From Ophiosphaerella korrae (Eukaryota > Ascomycota > Dothideomycetes > Pleosporales > Phaeosphaeriaceae), in contig JALNQF010000016.1 of NCBI GenBank assembly GCA_028456385.1, positions 1-64,000 on the forward strand: a stretch of DNA of 64,000 nucleotides, read 5' to 3'. A program made the position numbers and the translations under genes. Shown here in pieces: positions 9,287 to 19,717 of the stretch. The notes under the pieces are model-generated. The model was given only the letters and a program-made list of their open reading frames with translations. It was not told where the DNA came from and did no database searches. Position 1 is the first letter of the stretch. Every line of letters begins with the position of its first letter.

Positions 9287-11694
9287 GGTTACGAAGGGAC
9301 TGCGAGGTCGTGGAGGGAAGTCTGTTGAAGACGGTTCGTGCTTGACTGCGACGTCAGAGGCGCGAATATCGCTTTTAACTTTTAGATTATATAAAAGCAG
9401 TTTACTTTTACGACAATTTGCAAACTAGCTTTGTGTTTTTTCTAATATGATATTTGAGTCAATTATTTTTGATATTCGGTTTCTCCAGATAGCGTGATGG
9501 GAAACAGTATTGTATTGAGTAGGTTGATTATTCAGTGTTGTTGGCGTGTGGTTGTGTTCCCTGTGTTAGCGATATGGGGGATCTTCCAGAGAAATGATCT
9601 ACTATTGTAGTGACCCTAAGAGCGCCTTACTAGGCTTGGCATGGTATACATCTACATCGACCCAACCTCTCAATGTTGAAACGACTTGTCAACAACATAC
9701 GGTCCTCTCTCATGGGCGGATTGTTAGCGCAAGTCTGTGCGATCAAGATGAGGCGTTGTCGCCTCTATATAGCACATGATTCAATGGGGAGGTGCGGCGA
9801 GCTCCAAACGGTACCTATAGATCGGCAGATCCGAGCCAGAATCTCCAAATAGTAATGAGATCTAACGATCAGATGTAAGGGTTTATGTCCATATAGACGC
9901 CAAACTGCTCCCAGCAACGCGTTGTGTGAGAGTCACAACGCGTGAGTCATCGAGTGATCACGTGTCCCACTTCAGTAGAACTTTCAATCTATTACCGAAC
10001 CACAGAGATGATGATCGCTTATTAGGTCGTAAATACGGGATATGCGAGAACGCCGAGCTTGTGAAAAGCGGTGCTGGGTTAGCCGACTATCATGGTATAA
10101 AACAAGAAGGATTAATTTAAACGAATGAAAATGCATTTGGCAGAGAGGCGCTTCCCGGAACGATACCTTGCTGTTTCTTCTTTCTCAGTTTGGGTTGACT
10201 CACTATGCCCATCGCATAATCTACTAGCTGCGGTTTTTCACAGCCTCCTTCTAACTTCGGTGACTATACCCTCCTTGACGGGATCTTTCTCTAATGAAAC
10301 CTCTTCAGGAAGGGAAGTCTTCCGTTCGTCATTAAGGGCTTAGGGCACCTAGAGGCGGGTTTGAGATAACGCTGGATTGTCGGCGATGCATTGTTACAGC
10401 TCCTTTAACCGTGCTTCGTCAGGCAATTTATTAGTCTGCAGGATAGTGCTTAGTGGTGGCTGATTCTCTGAACTCCTTTAAGAGGAAGTCTTGATTGCGT
10501 AGCACTACTGATCCTCGTCTAGTCATTTTCATGATTGCTTCTCCTGTCTACTGGGCCTGGCCCTGACATAAAGTCTCTTTCTGACTTGAGATACCCATGA
10601 AGCTGATATTCACAGCCCGTTACTACTTTAACCACCATTCTAATGAACGTTAATCTATTCGAAGCTTATGTGTGAAATATAATAAAAGTTTAAAGAGAGA
10701 CTGCTGCAACGATGCGAGATGCTCGTGATGAGGGACGTGGAGGAGGACTCGAGATCGAAAGATGCTGGTGGTTCTGGAGGGGGTTCTGGAGGTCGTCTGT
10801 TGATGCGTCAGATTATTGAATGGGCTATAGGCGTTTGTTTAGCCAATGACGAAGCGATTGGTTGAGTGTGAGTATCTTGTGGCCTAGCCGTAGCAGCTTG
10901 ACTGGTGGCTGTGGCTTGCTCTGAACTGGTCCTCTTTGGTTGCCCCGACTAACAGCACCAGAGGTGGTTTCCTGGGCTCTCCGTTTGCCTGACCGATGTT
11001 AGGCAGGTCAAGATCCTTCAGCTCTCACCTGTACATCGGCGCCAGAGGACGAAGTTGACCGCAGTTAATGAGGTCGCGATAGGAGGGGTGAAGTTTGTGA
11101 AATCGTAATGAGATGAGAGGCGAGAGGCGGAGATGATGTATTTTGAATTTTTTTTACAAATAGCTCGCGTTCTCGGGCCAGATGATGTTGATGAGGGATC
11201 GCGATGAAAGGAATAGAGCGAAGACGCCCACTCGCACTACCAGTTGTCACGAAAGAGGTCTTCTGCAGGTAAATCCTTGGATGGATTGGATGCCGCGCCA
11301 GCAAACAGATGATAATTTAGGACTGTCTCATTGAAAATTGTGTTGTTATCATCAAGTGTTGAGAGCTCCATCCCAAACAGAATGTAGAGCATATGTATAT
11401 AAGTACATGATGGCCGGGGATCCCAGTAACCATTTTTAAGGAAGGTGGGGATCAGTACAGGAAGTCACAATATCCGAGACCACTTGAAGTCTAAGGACAC
11501 AAGCACTAACTATGTCGCTGGTAACCAAATCAACTGTGCCACGATTCTGGATGACAGCAGATACATTAGGAATACTATGACACTGCCGTCCAAAAGGACA
11601 GCCCACTGCAACTTGCGAAGATTGTCAGTTGATTTCGGCAACACTTGCCTTTATTGCTATCTCAGTACCCCAGTAAGGTCAGTGTGTCTTATCA
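9287..11694. other. No supported gene; possible degraded retroelement
   Basis: About 2.4 kb without a convincing gene. On the minus strand a TGGCGCCGATG stretch near 11,040 resembles an LTR-retroelement primer-binding site. It is followed by Pro/Gln/Ser-rich but stop-broken frames down to about 10,700. A GTAACGGGCTGTGAATATC stretch near 10,610-10,640 (minus strand) resembles the start of an LTR. This is weak evidence and I could not define ends or a polyprotein. Confidence 0.3.
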
Positions 11695-13639
11695 TCAGGA
11701 CTCGTTACTTTTTTTCTTCTTCTTAGAATTGCTGGACGCTGTCCTGATTATTGCCTCCAGAGTGATTTGTTGAACGCTTAGTTGGCTATCTAGTATCTGG
11801 TTTGCATCGCCTAAGCTCTGGTCCTCGAATTGTTGTGACAGTCCCGAGCGCAAGGAGCCCAATTCCTGTTCTGTGTCCGAAACCTCGGGCAACATGTCGA
11901 CGACGGAACAAAGTCTTTCAAAGTGTTTAGGAAGCCACAGATCGTACACGTTTTTAACGAACTTATAAGCTTTCCACCTTTAATCTCCTTCTCTAGACGG
12001 TGCGAAAATAAACTCAGAAATCAGGTGTCGATAAATTTGTATCTGATTTTGGTCGATAAAGAGGTAGTAACTATAAATTCTTATATGCCGTTCATCATGT
12101 AATACTGAGAATCCGTTGATCTCGCAGTATAGTTCTTGCTCTCGCCCAGCTAGTCGAAAAAGCTTGTAAAGACCCAGTAAAAGCATCGATTGAGAGTAGG
12201 CGTTCTGTCGATCACCAACATCTAGTTCGCTATCTCCGCACTTGACCTCGCAAGTAAGAAATGGGAAATACATTTAAAATGTAGCTGCAAAGTAGGAGGA
12301 GTTGGTAAAGAGGTCGCTAAGATATAGTTGCAGCTTTCGCAGCTGTTCTTTATTAAACCCGTCTCGGTTAAAGGCCTTTGCAGAGTCTGGCTGCGGTCGA
12401 GGCCCGAAACGAGAGCTAGAACTAGTACTAGGGGGGTTGATGAATGGAAAGGAGAGTACCCAGCACGCGTTAGTACTCTCTCTAACAATGGAAAGGTGTT
12501 TAGCTCCTTGATCGGCGAGTACTTCTGCTGATGGTACAATAAGCTCTAAGATGCGGAGAACTACCTTTGCCTCGTTCTCACTCTTGAGCCGTCTGCAAGT
12601 TTTCTTGAATAAATTGTCATCAGAGAAGAGCGTATTCTCAGGAGTCGATTGTTGTCCATTTAGCAGCTGTTGGCAAAGTTTTTCACTTTGTAGAGTAATA
12701 CTAAGCTCATGATCATCTAAAAAGCTACTACATTCCTTCAATTGTCGTTCAAACAGTTGATGTCTGTATGGGGCACACTTTTGCTCTCGTGACACGCTAC
12801 CGTTCGGGGATGACCCCGAAGCCATGGACCCGTTTGAGCGTTTACGGCTCAGAGATCGCCCTTTCGCGCGCGCATCTTCGACAAGAGATCGGAAACGATC
12901 CATCAATTCATCCTCTTCGGTCGGCCAAGTTCCTTTCTCGCTCCACCAAGCAAGACGAGCTTCTTGAAGTACACTAGCTGGCTTATCTACTAGTGCCTCT
13001 AATCGCTTCGGAGAAGGTTCTGGTGAGCCACGAGAGAGGGCAGCCTGAACTTCTTGAGCTTCCCTTTTCTCCGCTTGTTCTATTCGAGAGCGATCTTGAG
13101 TTTGGACACGCTTCTGTGGTCGTTCAGCAGATTGAATGCGCTTGCTTGGGCCGCCTCGATTTCGGGCAGGGCAAGACGGAGGGAGTATAGCTTCGGCTTC
13201 TCGACGACACTTCTGCTGCTTTACCAAACGGGGCAAGTTTGGTCCCTCTTGGGAAGGGTTGCTAGTTCGTGTGCGCTTCGTCGGACGTTGAGTCAATATA
13301 CGGTCTTGGGCGTCTCGCGTCCGTTTTCTCGTCTGGATAGTTCGATCGTGGATCTAGCACAAACCGTGTTAGATCATTGGTTTTGATTGAAGAAGTTAGT
13401 GTATACTTGCCTCTTCCTTCTTTGAGTCTTGCACGGTGGCCTGAGGTTCGCTTCTCTCGGTTGTTGTCTTTCTGGTATATGGAGATTTTCTTGATATCCT
13501 GCTACTGATACACAGATCCGCTTGTGCTATGAAGGGTCAATAGATGCTGTACCCAGTGTTGTGACAGTATACCTTTCCTTGTTAGGAGTAGCTTGGACCC
13601 TCTACGTTGAGCTTTCAAAGATGCCGAACCGGCGGCCAT
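11695..13639 (-). pseudogene. DUF7924-type nuclear/nuclease-like fungal protein, two nonsense codons
   Basis: One continuous minus-strand frame runs from 13296 to 11695 and is closed only by TAA at 12274-12276 and TAA at 11980-11982. Reading through them gives about 530 residues. The N-terminus is basic (KRTR, KQQKCRR) and disordered. The conserved C-terminal domain has GPRPQPD, FPFLTCEVKCG, DRQNA and VYDLWLPKHFERL. From memory this matches the fungus-specific DUF7924 family. The xECK-like EVKCG with an upstream acid recalls PD-(D/E)XK nucleases (inference). A possible 5' exon begins at ATG 13639 (MAAGSASLKAQRRG) with introns near 13570 and 13350; this part is uncertain. Everything except the two stops looks conserved, so inactivation is recent or the stops are read through or sequence errors. 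Confidence 0.7.
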
Positions 13640-13877
13640 GTTGGCAGAAGTCGTAGATAAAAGTGTATAACTTAGCAGTAGAGTTAAATTAAGTAATAGC
13701 TTCTCTATCTTTCTTACACGTACATGCCTAAGTAGCTAGTAGCCGGATAATCAAATGTCCGATAGCCGAATACTTGAGTATTGGGCACCTGATACACTTA
13801 GATAGGTATAAATATAACGTCTCCTACGGTTGTAAACCACTTTATTCATTCAAGTAAAGTACGGCTACGGCAATTCA

Positions 13878-14642
13878 ATGGAGAACGGCCAGCGAACAAG
13901 ATATCATCAGGTATTATCAGTGTTCTAACCCGGACTGAGACGTCATCAGTGAACTAGACGGAGGATTATCAGTCGTTAGAATCTTAGAAGATATAGTCAT
14001 CAAATGCGGATATAGTGTTACCCAATTTGAGGCTGCAAACCAGCAACAAGCTTCAAAAATCCTTGGCTCATCAATTATACGAGTTCCTCAGGTCTATCGC
14101 TTCTTCACTCATAATCTCAACGGCTATCTTATCATGGAATATATTAATAGGCACCCTATCTCATCTACCGTCAATCCTGACATTTTTTTAGAGCAAGTAG
14201 CGAAGGTTTTAAAGCACTTCGAACAAGTATGCCGACCGAAGCCTGGCCTTTTCACAACAGTGTTGCATTTAGCAAACTATGGTTAGACTACGACCTTATC
14301 ATACCTACTACAATATCGGATATCAAGAAATATTATAACGAGAGGCAACTAAGAGACTCTAATCATCTGAATATCGCCCATTATCCACTTATTTTCTGTC
14401 ATCTGGACATTGCTCCTCGAAATATTCTCGTCCTTGAGGGTGGATCCCTGTGTCTAATTGATTGAGAATCTGCTGGGTTCTATCCAAGAATATTTGAGTG
14501 CGTTACGTTAAAGTTGAACGTGTGAGAAGAGAACTACTGGAACACGAAGCCCTTAGGACTTTTGAGTGAACTAGGCGAGAGCAAAAAGCGACAAGCTATG
14601 CTACTAGATTATGCGCACAACCTTGGCCAAAAGTATAGATAG
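13878..14642 (+). pseudogene. Aminoglycoside phosphotransferase (APH)-like gene, pseudogene
   Basis: The frame from the ATG at 13878 has early stops and then reads a fungal APH/choline-kinase-like fold: FEAANQQQASKILG, VPQVYRFF and YLIMEYINRHPI. The catalytic loop FCHLDIAPRNIL (HxDxxxxN) is at about 14395-14430. The metal-binding motif follows as CLID-stop-ESAGFYP, where the usual Trp codon TGG is TGA at 14463-14465. A frameshift near 14228 separates the two halves. Family members are about 280 residues and phosphorylate small molecules or proteins of unknown identity in fungi. Nonsense at a TGG fits RIP leakage. Confidence 0.75.
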
Positions 14643-15486
14643 TGGGTATATTGTTCTGCGTAGAATTTCGATTTCGCTAATTAGACTAGCCATGCACAAA
14701 GCTTCAAATCCGGAATACCACCATTAAAGAAAAGTCATAGAGTGGCTATTTCAGGGAAAGAACAAAGAGGAGTGGAGTTACAAGAAAGCAGAAAATTGGA
14801 GCAGCATGACGAATCTACCTATTTCGTCATCACTATCGCTTGGTAATGCCTATACTGGCTCAAACCGACCATTCCACCATTCTTCCTGCATTTGAAATGT
14901 TCACTGCTGGATAGGTATGTTTGGTCAGTCTAGGCCAGCGCGAGAATACCATCTCGAGAAGACACCCCAAGCATGGGCTGGCACCGATTCATGCAAACGA
15001 AATCTACCCGTATCTTTTACGATTCTATGAAGCAGTGTGTAACTTGATCAAATTAGTTGATGTAGTCATGCTTTGCTGCTTTAACTGTGTACATACTTCC
15101 AATAGTGGCATCCTGAACCACCCGGAGACAAAAGATACCGGTGCATGGACCAGTCCATCCAGGTCGCCTGATAAAGGGTCCTGACTTGCACCGGTTCCCC
15201 AAGTGCATAATCAAACGATTTTATTTCTGGCACCGAGTTCTGGTAGGCTACGTGCTTCCATTCGAGCTGGCCACGTCTATCATTGGCATCAGTCCTCATG
15301 TTGATCTAGATTGCTCCACCTTCGTCGAGGATAAGGAAGGTAGTGACATGATTGTCGCTGTAAGGAGCATTCGGCTACGCCCCAGTAGTATGAATCGTCA
15401 CGCGCATTTTTGAGAAGAATCTTGAATTCCAGGCCCAGAATGCCTCAAGTAGATCTTGTCGCGGAACAATATCTCGACTTCGAGAA
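14643..15486. other. No supported gene
   Basis: Only short frames without recognisable motifs lie between the two APH-like pseudogenes. Confidence 0.4.
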
Positions 15487-16140
15487 TTACAAATAGTACA
15501 CCGAGTTCCAAACAGAGTTCGGAGGCGACAGGGTATTATACGGACATCCCGGGGATCGTAGTTTGACACCGTCTAGATTGACAACGCTCGCTAGAGCGGA
15601 GGCGAGACAATGGCAGAGAAAGCGAGCAACGAAATTCATACACCCAAAGCTGTCGAAAAGCACTACTGGCAGCAGACGTCGAGTTCTCACCATTACTTTT
15701 GAGAAATTTGATAAGACGGTCAGTTTGCAAATGATTGTCCTCATGCTTATTATAGGGAAATAACCAAAAAAGATACTCAAACTCAGGTGTATAGTATCCA
15801 GCAAATTCCCAGTCTACAATTGCAGTGATATCGAAGGTATCTAGGTTGACCAAGATTGTTATGGCAGAACACAAAGTCGTCAGCGTGTGAGGTTTTCCGT
15901 TGCCAAATCGGCCTTTTTGTCTCGATACATTATTCGGCTTGGTGGCACGAGTGGAAGGCCGATATCGATGCTGCCTGTAGCGTGGTGCCGTAGATTGCGA
16001 AGCTGGGGTAGGATAGACGACTGTAGGCAATTGCTGACAAGTTCGGTGGCTGTGTCGGATGCTAACTTATCTAGGGTGCGCCCTGCAGCGCGTCCAGTTT
16101 TGGGGTGAAGCAAGCCATTTTCTTCGTATAAATCTAGAAA
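15487..16140 (-). pseudogene. Second APH-like gene, pseudogene
   Basis: Minus-strand pieces in two frames match the same APH superfamily but a different subfamily from the gene at 13878. A helical middle (about 16113-15900) contains LPQLRNLRHHATGSI, the usual stretch before the substrate region. The catalytic loop is damaged: the second frame reads FCHNNLGQ and the first resumes ILVNLDTFDITAIVDW. The HxDxxxxN Asp is therefore Asn and bases are missing between. The VDWEFAGYY metal motif is intact, and the C-terminus runs to about 15540. It carries at least one frameshift and one lost catalytic residue. Confidence 0.7.
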
Positions 16141-18021
16141 TTTAGGTACGGGTATTGATGTCGCAGAGGCGATAAATTAGAGTGTAGTAGCTGCTTTGTT
16201 TCTGAGACGTTCACAGGATCAGCGTAGATGAACTTTTAGTCTAGTAGCTTGGAAGGTAGACAGTACACCCTCAGGAAGTTCACTTTTGATAAAAATTGTG
16301 TTCGTTAGAGTATATTGTCGTCCATGGATTCTCCACTAGTCAATTGTCTCTACTTTTGGCAGTCTCGGTGGGCAAGGAGAACATGTGAGAGTTTTGATGT
16401 ACCGAGTACAACTAAATAATCATGTACAGGGCATCTTGGCAGTGCAATTATGCAGCCATGCTAAGTGGCGCAATCTCAGAGGAAATTTCACTTATCACTC
16501 AAGTTTTTGGGAAAAACGTTATGGTTTCATCGGAACGTCATTTTGATGAAAGGCTTTATATTCCAACTGTGGCGTATGGGTTCAAGGCATATAGCCCACC
16601 ACATTCTCTAGGATTCTTATCAGGGTTCAGACTATCGAATAATAAATTTGCGATGGGAATTGAGCATCTTGCCTGGACTATTTAAAATATTCATGTTTTT
16701 TGGCAGGATGTTGGTTGCAGTCGGGATATCTGCATTGACCTGCTGGCAGACCGCCGCAAGAGGGGCACTCAGGGGCAGTCCTGGAGGCCTCTGGTGCAAT
16801 AGTTGTATTGGTTCTTTTTGGTGGGAGTAATCTTAGGTCGGGGCATTTTGTTTTCGTCAATGAAATGAGAATTGGATGTTACTTATGTTGCATGGATGAG
16901 TACACGGGAGGCTGCTACTTATACGTGCTGGAATCGAGTTGCGAACGGAACACCATAGTTTAACAGCTAATGCCTCATATCATGAAATTTTCGATAGGGC
17001 CGCTCGTTGCCACCGAAGCCCCCATCCTGTATAGATTCCGTTTCGCGCACGGCGCCAATCTGCTAAAATGTGACTTTGTATTTTGTTGTGAAAGTTGGTT
17101 CGCATCCACATCCGCGCATGTCCTAAACGCTACCCTAGCAATATCCTGGACCCTTTTGCCTGTCTATTCACGGTGATTGGGACTAAGAACGAGGGGGTTG
17201 TGGTCTATGATATATCATACACGCATCACCCCACAAGGTTCTGAAGTCCTCCACTTCTTTACCTTACTGCCCTTTCGCCCTTCACCGGTGCCGTCCTGCA
17301 TAGTCCTGCATGTTTGCCTTCTTTGCCCTTCAGGCTATGACAACTGTGACTGGTGTATCATGCCTTCCGACCGCCAGTACCAGCACCACGTCGTGTCAGA
17401 AGCTAGGTTGCCCTCATACAGAACTTAATTAGCGTGAGCAACATTACGACTACTTCAACGCCCTAGACCAAGAGCTGATAATATTTGTGCGAGAGGAGGT
17501 CGCTTCTATCTTTGCTGAACTTGCAAGTCTTCAAATATGCGCCATCGATAATGGCTCCATACCCGTCCTGTTGTCGCATGGCTCTAACCATGCTTTGTCG
17601 AATTATGCAAGAGTCGATATCATAGGAAATACACTTGATCCGCCAAGATCAGCCTGCTTACACGTCAGCATTCCTAGACTCCGCAGAAGTGAGCTATCAG
17701 AACCATACAGCTTGCCTTTCACAAGGGTAGAACACCAGAACCTTGTTGTAGGGGGTGTGTTTTGTGCGGAAGTGCCGGCATGTTTGGCTCTTTGTGACTT
17801 CGAATGCTGCGAATCTCCAGGATGATTACAGCAAGATCCTCCAATAGTATTAGTATCAGCAGCCCATTCGACGAAACGCGCTGATTTAACGCGCCAGGCT
17901 CAAACATAGCTTACCCAAATCAGTAGACACCCAGGACAACCGGCCAATAGCCGGTGCACATACTCGTAGTCGAGTACGTGCTATAACCATATACGCAACA
18001 AGAAAGTTACTGAATCAACGC
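16141..18021. other. No supported gene
   Basis: About 1.9 kb. A 112-codon plus-strand frame at 17487-17825 starts with EEVASIFAELASL and is preceded by a compatible stretch from about 17430, but I recognise no domain. The remaining frames are short. It is probably decayed gene or repeat material. Confidence 0.4.
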
Positions 18022-18588
18022 ATGCAGGTCAACTTTGCAAATATCAAAATCCCAACAGAGCCCACAAAGAAGCGAAATCATAATCCAACACTTCAGGAGA
18101 ACACGTGCACGAGTGCAAGGTCTCGTGAACCAAAGCGTCAGCGTATAAGCTCAATGCCGTCAGCCTTTCAGATCTCTCAACCTCTCATTCACGGCTTCTC
18201 CTCGTCAGTTGATGAACAGTCACTACGTCTTGCAAACAAGCACGTAGGGGGCGAATTTTACACGTTAGTATATGCTTCACGTCGCTTTGGGTCAAAAGCC
18301 GCAGAATATAGTGTCACCGTAAGTTCGTTCAAACTTCTGGTAGTAGACATTGACGGGTGTTTAGTTAAAACAAATGATCAAAGTTGTATAAGCATTATGT
18401 GTTTGATAAAAACTCGGCAATGGAGCCAATGCGAATGTCCTTATGGCGATGTGCCTAAGAAATATCAGGACGATGTAACCGATTCGTATTGTTGCCCACA
18501 AGTACGGTGGATCGAGGCAGACAAAATACCTGGACATTGCGGTTGCTTAGCTGAGACTCCACCAAGTTCATTTGCGAGTAAGGGTTAA
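18022..18588 (+). CDS. Hypothetical protein, 188 residues
   Basis: This is an uninterrupted 188-codon frame. The N-terminus is basic and disordered (KKRNHNP, REPKRQRIS), the middle has mixed composition and the C-terminus is Cys-rich (QCECPYGD, YCCPQ, GHCGCLAE). A GTAAGT at about 18320 could be a donor, in which case the C-terminal part read here would be intronic. There is no signal peptide and no family I recognise. It lies in the decaying compartment and may itself be a remnant. Confidence 0.3.
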   Translation: MQVNFANIKIPTEPTKKRNHNPTLQENTCTSARSREPKRQRISSMPSAFQISQPLIHGFSSSVDEQSLRLANKHVGGEFYTLVYASRRFGSKAAEYSVTVSSFKLLVVDIDGCLVKTNDQSCISIMCLIKTRQWSQCECPYGDVPKKYQDDVTDSYCCPQVRWIEADKIPGHCGCLAETPPSSFASKG

Positions 18589-18640
18589 TTCTATAGTCTA
18601 TCTATACATAAATAAAAATTAGTAGTTAGAGTAGTTATCT

Positions 18641-18940
18641 TCATGTTGCACTCACTGACGGAACAGATGCTAGAGCTAGGCGTATCTTCTCAACATCTGT
18701 TCGACGTGGAAAATCGACATTACTCCCGCAAAGCTCTGACTTCCATACGTCCACCGTGCGGTTCACAAATGTCCTTATCGTAGGATTGATAAGCTGTGCT
18801 ATCCTCAAAATCGAATCCTTGACTCTGACCTTGAAGGCTACAACCCCTGGTTGATAGTCATCCATAGGTACACCGTAGTCAAAGAGGATATCCACCCGTT
18901 TAATGTCAATTCTAGCAACTAAATGTCGCGTTTCCTCCAT
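18641..18940 (-). CDS. Hypothetical protein or fragment, 99 residues
   Basis: The frame runs from ATG 18940 to a stop at 18641. It has regular alternation of charged and hydrophobic residues (RIDIKRVDILFDYGVPMDD, VAFKVRVKDSILRIAQL), suggesting a folded beta/alpha segment. There is no recognisable domain. It could be the last exon of a decayed gene whose upstream part is not readable. Confidence 0.25.
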   Translation of the reverse strand: MEETRHLVARIDIKRVDILFDYGVPMDDYQPGVVAFKVRVKDSILRIAQLINPTIRTFVNRTVDVWKSELCGSNVDFPRRTDVEKIRLALASVPSVSAT

Positions 18941-19717
18941 GTCGGCTATGCCGGACAGCTGACAGAATTATGCGATCGGTTTAGTGTCTACTTCTTCAAC
19001 AGAAGAATAGACATTTTCGAGGTCGAGTCGTCGAGTCGTCGAGTCCGGAGAAGGATTCATGCTGGGCGCTTCACAATTGTATGTAAAGACATGGCGTCTC
19101 CTTATTTATCCACGGGTATGCGTACCGGAAATTCGCAACGTGCAAGAGCAACGATCGGGGGCATTCGAAGGGGGATGACGGCGTGGTTGATGGTGGTGTA
19201 TTGCGAGAATATGTATGAGTGATGGATGCGTGCGATGACTTTACTGTGTGGGTGTTTAGCTTTGCGAGTGGATGATGATTCTTTCTATACTCAGGCGGAG
19301 AGCTATCGGTCCATGCGGGAACTAGTTATTCTGAGTCTCCCGTCGTGCAACTGGGAGATTCGTGACTTGCCGAAGTTTCTCCGGAACTTCAGCTAGTTCC
19401 GTGAGATGGCAACAGGCAACAGTATTAGTAGCTCTACTCAAAACTACTCTCTCTAGCCGCAACGTCAGCCTCCCAGCTAGATAGTCTATATTAGTCGCAA
19501 GCCGCTAGTTACTACTCCGCTGCCAAATCTCATGACAATAACTATTCTGTGTTGCTCTGCAGCCTCATCTTTGAGATCGCGACTTTGGTGTTCAGCGTGC
19601 GTCACGCGAACACGTGCATCACGCGTACAGACACAATACTATCCGCCTCTTGGCCATCGCATGCACAATAGGGCAAACCAATCTATTATAAACCAATTAA
19701 TCACCGCCACAACGGAT
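18941..19717. other. Border between accessory and core sequence; promoter of the AAA ATPase gene
   Basis: No gene is supported. A 9-base GAGTCGTCGA-type microrepeat lies at about 19020-19045. The last 200 bases are the likely promoter and leader of the AAA ATPase. A frame-continuous ATG-like extension to 19532 exists but looks non-conserved. Confidence 0.4.

Noticed and set aside
10600..11310. LTR retrotransposon on the minus strand with TGGCGCC primer-binding site
   Set aside because: Only short suggestive strings; no paired LTR, no readable gag or pol. Kept only as a remark.
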